Below are positions 6,937 to 10,214 of a stretch of 10,214 bases of DNA, one piece after another. The notes beneath the pieces are model-generated. The model saw nothing but the letters and a program-made list of their open reading frames with translations, made no database searches and was not told the DNA's origin. The position numbers and the translations under genes were made by a program. Source of the DNA: Sandaracinobacteroides sp031425455 (GTDB taxonomy: Bacteria > Pseudomonadota > Alphaproteobacteria > Sphingomonadales > Sphingomonadaceae); contig JANPJJ010000195.1 in assembly GCA_031425455.1 (NCBI GenBank), positions 1-10,214 on the forward strand, given 5' to 3'. Position 1 is the first letter of the stretch. Each line of letters starts with the position of its first letter.

Positions 6937-6961
6937 ACGGCCGGCCGTCGGCGGCGGCCGT
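6937..6961. terminator. GC-rich dyad between convergent genes, possible bidirectional terminator
   Basis: ACGGCCG (6937-6943) pairs perfectly with CGGCCGT (6955-6961) across an 11-base loop; the left part is also a perfect 12-base palindrome (ACGGCCGGCCGT, 6937-6948). It fills the 31-bp gap between the baeRF and glutaminase stop codons. There is no T-tract on either side, so termination is uncertain. Confidence 0.35.
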
Positions 6962-6962
6962 C

Positions 6963-7955
6963 TCAGGCGCCGCCGTCCACAGCGGCCGGCTGCGACGCGA
7001 ACAGGTTGAGACCCAGCGCGTCCGACAGGAAGCGCGTGACGGCCTTGCCGCGCACGCTGTTTCCCGCGCTGTCCAGTGGCGGAGACCAGGCGCCCATCCC
7101 GCCCTTGCCCGGTGCCGCGCTCAGGATGCCGCCGGAAACGCCGCTCTTGCCCGGCAGGCCGATGTCGAACAGCCAGTCGCCCGATCGTTCGTAGAGGCCC
7201 GACACTGTCAGCACCGCCAGCACGCGGCGCGCGACATCCGCCTCCACCACATGTGCCCGGGTGACGGGATTGACGCCCCCGTTTGCCAGCGTCGCCGCCA
7301 TCGCGGCGAGGTCCATGACCGTCACCGAAAGCGCGCACTGGCGGGTGTAGATGTCGAGCGCCGCTTCGGGCTCGATCCCGAGCTTGCCATAGCTGTGCAG
7401 CAGCGCCGCAATGCCGCGATTGCGCAGGTTGGTGGCGGACTCGCTTTCATAGACTTCAGCATCGACTTCCAGCGTGCGGCCGGCGAAGCGTGAGAGCCCT
7501 TCGACGAGGAAGCCCCATTTCGCATCGGCGGTGTCGCCCGGCAGCAGGCTGGCCGCAGCGATCGCGCCGGCGTTCACCATCGGGTTGGTCGCGCGCACGT
7601 CGCCCAGTTCGATTGCAATCACCGAATCGAATGCCATGCCGGTGGCGTTCACGCCCAGCTTCGCCCGCGCGGCCTCGGCGCCGATCGCCTGCACAATCAG
7701 CGCGAACACGAAGGGCTTGGAAATGCTCTGGATGCTGAACCGCTGGTGGCAGTCGCCTGCAGTCACCGCGTCGCCGCTGCTTCCCACCACCGCGATGCCG
7801 AACCCCTTGGGATCGGCCCGGCCCAGCGCTGGAATATAGTCTGCCACGCGGCCGTCGCCCAGGGCGGCGAATCGATCCAGCGCGGCATCGACCAGCGCCT
7901 GCATCCGGTCACGAGGGGGAAGCGCCCCGGTGGAGACGAACGGCGCCGTCGCCAT
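6963..7955 (-). CDS. glsA: glutaminase (glutamine to glutamate plus ammonia)
   Basis: This 330-residue protein is a glutaminase of the serine beta-lactamase-like fold (GlsA/YbaS/YbgJ family, usually about 305-330 residues). Visible family marks are the SxxK nucleophile SISK (Ser77, Lys80) in FSIQSISKPF, VRATNPMVNAGAI, the YESE segment, LANGGVNPVT and GLPGKSGVSGGI near the C-terminus. It hydrolyses L-glutamine in the cytoplasm, feeding glutamate and ammonium pools and, in E. coli, acid resistance. The start is the ATG at 7955, two bases after the stop of the acyl-CoA ligase (TGACCATG), so it is very likely the second gene of that operon and translated by coupling; the frame is open upstream only as a shadow of the ligase. 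It converges on the baeRF gene. Confidence 0.95.
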   Translation of the reverse strand: MATAPFVSTGALPPRDRMQALVDAALDRFAALGDGRVADYIPALGRADPKGFGIAVVGSSGDAVTAGDCHQRFSIQSISKPFVFALIVQAIGAEAARAKLGVNATGMAFDSVIAIELGDVRATNPMVNAGAIAAASLLPGDTADAKWGFLVEGLSRFAGRTLEVDAEVYESESATNLRNRGIAALLHSYGKLGIEPEAALDIYTRQCALSVTVMDLAAMAATLANGGVNPVTRAHVVEADVARRVLAVLTVSGLYERSGDWLFDIGLPGKSGVSGGILSAAPGKGGMGAWSPPLDSAGNSVRGKAVTRFLSDALGLNLFASQPAAVDGGA

Positions 7956-7957
7956 GG

Positions 7958-9583
7958 TCAGCCCGCCAGCCGATAGTCTGCAAAGCGTTCCCGCAGCTCC
8001 GTTTTCAGGATCTTGCCGGTCGCCGTGTGCGGGATGTCGGCGACGAACTCGACGGCATCGGGCATCCACCATCTGGCGATCCTGCCGTCCAGATATGCCA
8101 GCACATCCGCCCCGCTCAGCTCGGCGCCTTCCTTCTTCACGATGACCAGCAGCGGGCGCTCGTCCCACTTGGGGTGCGGCACGCCGATCACCGCGGCCTC
8201 GGCAACGCCGGGGCAGCCGACCGCGGTGTTCTCGAGGTCGATGGACGAAATCCACTCCCCGCCGGACTTTATCACGTCCTTCGAGCGGTCGACGATGTGC
8301 ATATAGCTGTAGCCATCCAGCGTGGCGACGTCGCCGGTGTCGAACCACCCCTCGGCGTCCAGAACCTGCCCGCCATCGCACTTGAAATAGCTGCCCACGA
8401 TCCAGGGGCCGCGCACCATCAGGCGGCCAAAGGTGGTCCCGTCACGCGGCAGCTCGCGGCCCGCATCGTCGACGATCTTCATCTCCACGCCGAACACGGC
8501 CCGGCCCTGCTTCACCCGGTACATCAGTTGCTCGTCGTAGGAGAGCCCGGCCACCTCCGGGCTGGGATTGCCTATCGTGCCCAGCGGCGACATCTCGGTC
8601 ATGCCCCACAGCTGCATCACGCGCACGCCGTGCAGCTTGTCGAACGCCTCGATCATGCTTCGCGGCACGGCCGAACCGCCGATGCCGGTGCGGTCCAGCC
8701 TGCCCAGATTGCCGCCGCTTTTCTCCAGATGCTGCAGCATCGAAAGCCAGATGGTGGGCACGGCAAGCGCGAGATCGACGCCCTCGTCTATGATCAGCTT
8801 CTGCAAGGTCGGCGCATCGAAATTCGGGCCGCCCATCACCAGCTTGGAGCCGGCCATCGCCGTCGTATAGGGCAGGCTCCAGGCGTTGGCGTGGTACATC
8901 GGCGCGATCGGCAGCACCACCGAGCAGGCGCTGATTCCGAACGTGTCCGTCATGCAGGCCGCCATCGCATGCAGCACGTTGGAACGGTGCGAATATTGCA
9001 CGCCCTTGGGGTTTCCCGTCGTGCCGCTGGTATAGCAAAGCCCGGCCGGCGCCGTTTCCGCAACCTCGGTCCACGGCGTCTCCGGCGAATGGGCGGCGAT
9101 GATATCCTCGTAGCAGAGGAGGTCGAGGCTGGTGTCGGCCGGCATGTGGGCCGCGTCTGTCAGCAGCACATAATGCTGGATCGACGTGAAGCGCGGGGCG
9201 AGCTTTTCCACCAGCTTCACGAATGTCAGGTCGAAGAACAGCACCCGGTCTTCGGCATGGTTCGCGATATAGACGATCTGGTCCTCGAACAGCCGCGGGT
9301 TGATGGTATGGGCGACACCGCCCATGCCCGAAATCCCGTACCAACTCTCCAAATGGCGATGCGTGTTCCACGCGAGCGTCGCAACCCGGTCACCAGGTGC
9401 CACGCCCAGCTCCCGAAGCGCACCCGCCACCTGCTTCGCGCGGCGTCGGACCGTAGCCCAGTTGCTACGATGGATTCCGCCCTCACAAGTCAGGCTTACC
9501 ACTTCGCGCTGCCCGTGATTCGTCGCCGCATGATCGATGATCTTCGATACCAGCAGCGGCCAATCCTGCATCGAACCGTGCAT
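7958..9583 (-). CDS. medium/long-chain fatty acyl-CoA ligase (AlkK-like)
   Basis: This 541-residue protein is of the adenylate-forming (ANL) superfamily. It shows the ATP-binding loop YTSGTTGNPKG (184-194), the WGMTEMSPLG motif (326-335), GWFDTGD (412-418, ATP ribose contact), the hinge/A8 region DRSKDVIKSGGEWIS (432-446) and the C-terminal catalytic Lys in TGKILK (Lys524). Length and motif wording are closest in my memory to AlkK-type medium-chain acyl-CoA synthetases (about 546 residues). The expected reaction is fatty acid + ATP + CoA to acyl-CoA + AMP + PPi, feeding beta-oxidation; chain length cannot be read from sequence. No membrane segment is evident. The start at 9583 is fixed by GGGGAG 6 bases upstream; an in-frame ATG four codons on is possible. 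The glutaminase follows after 2 bp. Confidence 0.93.
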   Translation of the reverse strand: MHGSMQDWPLLVSKIIDHAATNHGQREVVSLTCEGGIHRSNWATVRRRAKQVAGALRELGVAPGDRVATLAWNTHRHLESWYGISGMGGVAHTINPRLFEDQIVYIANHAEDRVLFFDLTFVKLVEKLAPRFTSIQHYVLLTDAAHMPADTSLDLLCYEDIIAAHSPETPWTEVAETAPAGLCYTSGTTGNPKGVQYSHRSNVLHAMAACMTDTFGISACSVVLPIAPMYHANAWSLPYTTAMAGSKLVMGGPNFDAPTLQKLIIDEGVDLALAVPTIWLSMLQHLEKSGGNLGRLDRTGIGGSAVPRSMIEAFDKLHGVRVMQLWGMTEMSPLGTIGNPSPEVAGLSYDEQLMYRVKQGRAVFGVEMKIVDDAGRELPRDGTTFGRLMVRGPWIVGSYFKCDGGQVLDAEGWFDTGDVATLDGYSYMHIVDRSKDVIKSGGEWISSIDLENTAVGCPGVAEAAVIGVPHPKWDERPLLVIVKKEGAELSGADVLAYLDGRIARWWMPDAVEFVADIPHTATGKILKTELRERFADYRLAG

Positions 9584-9589
9584 CTATGT

Positions 9590-9595
9590 CTCCCC
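9590..9595 (-). promoter_or_regulatory. Shine-Dalgarno of acyl-CoA ligase
   Basis: Read on the minus strand, GGGGAG lies 6 bases before the ATG at 9583, supporting that start. Confidence 0.7.
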
Positions 9596-9629
9596 AACCA
9601 TCCCGTACACCACCCCTAGCGGTCCTGCC

Positions 9630-9647
9630 GCAGCGTTGCAAAGCTGC
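9630..9647. promoter_or_regulatory. dyad, candidate operator upstream of the acyl-CoA ligase
   Basis: GCAGCGTTGCAAAGCTGC is symmetric at all but one base pair of its 18 bases, centred on TTGCAA. It sits 46-64 bases upstream of the ligase start, between the two divergent transcription units. On the minus strand, TTGCAA could also be a weak -35 with TAGGGG 17 bases on. A fatty-acid-responsive regulator of the TetR or GntR type is a plausible but unproven binder. Confidence 0.35.
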
Positions 9648-9676
9648 TTGACTCGACCAGAACAAACTAGGAACAT
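9648..9676 (+). promoter_or_regulatory. candidate sigma70 promoter of the small membrane protein
   Basis: TTGACT (9648-9653) matches the -35 consensus at five of six bases. With a 17-base spacer the -10 would be GAACAT (9671-9676), matching only three of six, which is common in alphaproteobacteria. The LexA-type box lies in the spacer and runs into the -10. Confidence 0.5.
9660..9674. promoter_or_regulatory. LexA-type SOS box (GAAC-N7-GAAC)
   Basis: GAAC at 9660-9663 and GAAC at 9671-9674 are separated by exactly seven bases (AAACTAG). This direct repeat, equal to GTTC-N7-GTTC on the other strand, is the known alphaproteobacterial LexA operator. It overlaps the spacer and -10 of the candidate promoter, where a repressor would block transcription. 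In a 129-bp gap a chance match to eight fixed bases is expected at roughly 0.4 percent. Confidence 0.6.
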
Positions 9677-9680
9677 CATG

Positions 9681-9700
9681 CGTCCGAACAAGATCGGACG
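9681..9700 (+). promoter_or_regulatory. hairpin or dyad abutting the SD of the small membrane protein
   Basis: CGTCCGA (9681-9687) and TCGGACG (9694-9700) form a perfect 7-base stem with the loop ACAAGA. The stem ends directly at the SD AGGGAG (9701-9706). It could modulate ribosome access or mRNA stability, or be a DNA operator near the transcription start. Confidence 0.45.
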
Positions 9701-9712
9701 AGGGAGCGCGGA

Positions 9713-9940
9713 ATGGCAACAGCGGGAATGAGCGGGCTGGCGATGCTGGGGGCACTGGTTCTGAACGCGGTGCTGCTGTGGCGGTACCGGACTTTGCTGT
9801 GGACCGCGCTGATGGGGCCACGGATCGAGGAAGTCCTGCAATTCGCGCCGACCGGCGAAAGCAATATCGTGAGACTGCAGCCTCGCACGACGGCGCAAAC
9901 CTTCAGTCGGCCGGGGGTGCCGCTTCGGCTAGTGGCATAG
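9713..9940 (+). CDS. 75-residue single-pass membrane protein, putative SOS-regulated
   Basis: I do not recognise this protein. Residues 8-23 (GLAMLGALVLNAVLLW) form one hydrophobic span followed by RYR, which under the positive-inside rule puts a tail of about 50 residues in the cytoplasm. A weaker amphipathic stretch (TLLWTALMGP) follows, then a polar tail ending PLRLVA. No Cys lipobox is present. The ATG at 9713 is supported by AGGGAG (9701-9706) 6 bases upstream. A LexA-type box in the promoter suggests induction by DNA damage. Small SOS-induced single-pass proteins that stop division exist (SidA in Caulobacter; YneA in Bacillus), so a checkpoint role is a reasonable hypothesis, not a homology call. 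Its last 38 bases overlap the 3' end of convergent pssA. GC shadow coding is possible but unlikely given SD, promoter and hydrophobicity. Confidence 0.65.
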   Translation: MATAGMSGLAMLGALVLNAVLLWRYRTLLWTALMGPRIEEVLQFAPTGESNIVRLQPRTTAQTFSRPGVPLRLVA

Positions 9941-10214
9941 GCCCGGCGGCACCTTCTGCGGCAAGCTCCGCACGGCGCAGCCGATGATAGCGCATCACGG
10001 CGAAAGGGATCGCCAGCGCATAGGCCGCCGAGCAGACGAACAATGTCATCCAGGGCGCCTGCGCCAGTGCGGCGGCGAACAGGCCCACCCCCGCCAGCAC
10101 GAACAGCCGGGCGCTGCGTGGTACCTTCACCGCTTTGAACCCCCAGACCGGCAGTGCCGACACCATCATGAAGGCAGTGACCGCGGTGACGATTGCGGTG
10201 ATCGTGGCGCGCTG
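9903..10214 (-). CDS. pssA: phosphatidylserine synthase (CDP-diacylglycerol-serine O-phosphatidyltransferase), C-terminal part
   Basis: The frame is open from the right window edge to the TGA at 9903-9905, giving 103 residues; the start and the CDP-alcohol phosphatidyltransferase motif (DGxxAR...G...D) lie outside. The visible part shows three hydrophobic spans: an ITAIVTAVTAFMMVSALPVW span, then LFVLAGVGLFAAAL, then MTLFVCSAAYALAIPFAV. A short basic and Ala/Pro-rich tail (MRYHRLRR..., ending EAAPPAD) follows. The MVS.LP.W..K pattern followed by two spans is what I associate with the C-terminus of the alphaproteobacterial integral-membrane type II PssA. That enzyme makes phosphatidylserine, the precursor of phosphatidylethanolamine. 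An in-frame ATG at 10169 is internal. The assignment rests on a C-terminal fragment only, so the symbol is probable rather than certain. Confidence 0.72.
   Translation of the reverse strand, partial: QRATITAIVTAVTAFMMVSALPVWGFKAVKVPRSARLFVLAGVGLFAAALAQAPWMTLFVCSAAYALAIPFAVMRYHRLRRAELAAEGAAGPMPLAEAAPPAD

Noticed and set aside
7956..8381. Upstream in-frame extension of the glutaminase
   Set aside because: It lies inside the ligase gene in another frame. Glutaminase homology and normal length begin at the ATG at 7955.
8027..9619. 530-codon open frame on the plus strand
   Set aside because: It is antisense to the acyl-CoA ligase. The translation is His/Arg/Asp-rich and without motifs, a typical GC shadow.
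1..10214. CRISPR arrays, tRNA/rRNA genes, insertion sequences, phage or toxin-antitoxin modules
   Set aside because: I saw no spaced direct repeats, cloverleaf-type sequence, transposase motifs or paired small toxin-antitoxin frames. I saw no second GAAC-N7-GAAC pair, though this was read by eye and not computed.

Overview
The window looks like chromosomal DNA from a high-GC alphaproteobacterium, most plausibly a sphingomonad (Sphingomonadales). That placement rests on overall protein style and on a GAAC-N7-GAAC motif of the alphaproteobacterial LexA type; no rRNA or marker gene is present to prove it. Genes are tightly packed, many starts have a GGGGAG-type Shine-Dalgarno (SD) sequence, and there is no tRNA, CRISPR array, insertion sequence or phage gene. 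The window cuts a gene at each end.

Left part (1-3364, + strand): the 3' part of a MoxR-type AAA+ ATPase; a 132-bp gap; then a two-gene unit in which a small VOC-fold protein overlaps by ATGA a 727-residue secreted patatin phospholipase fused to a POTRA-like segment and a C-terminal outer-membrane beta-barrel (PlpD/type Vd architecture). A multi-pass membrane protein of unknown function lies convergently (3361-4377, - strand); its stop codon and the phospholipase stop codon share one CTAG.

Middle (4378-6931, + strand): a divergent intergenic region with a perfect 16-bp inverted repeat, followed by two tandem, translationally coupled DUF4136-type lipoproteins that are clearly paralogues, a likely terminator, and a protein of the bacterial archaeo-eukaryotic release-factor-like (baeRF) group.

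Right part (6932-9583, - strand): a probable operon of an AlkK-like medium/long-chain acyl-CoA ligase followed after 2 bp by a glutaminase (glsA). Upstream lies a 129-bp divergent control region with a dyad near the ligase and, facing right, a TTGACT -35 element, a GAAC-N7-GAAC LexA-type box between -35 and -10, and a hairpin touching the SD of a 75-residue single-pass membrane protein. This putative SOS-controlled small membrane protein is the most interesting item here: functionally it recalls SOS-induced small membrane division inhibitors such as Caulobacter SidA, although no sequence homology is claimed. Its 3' end overlaps the convergent 3' end of a phosphatidylserine synthase (pssA) gene that runs off the right edge.

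Common themes are the envelope and lipids (outer-membrane phospholipase, lipoproteins, acyl-CoA ligase, phosphatidylserine synthase, membrane proteins), but apart from the short overlapping gene pairs nothing shows that these genes work as one pathway.
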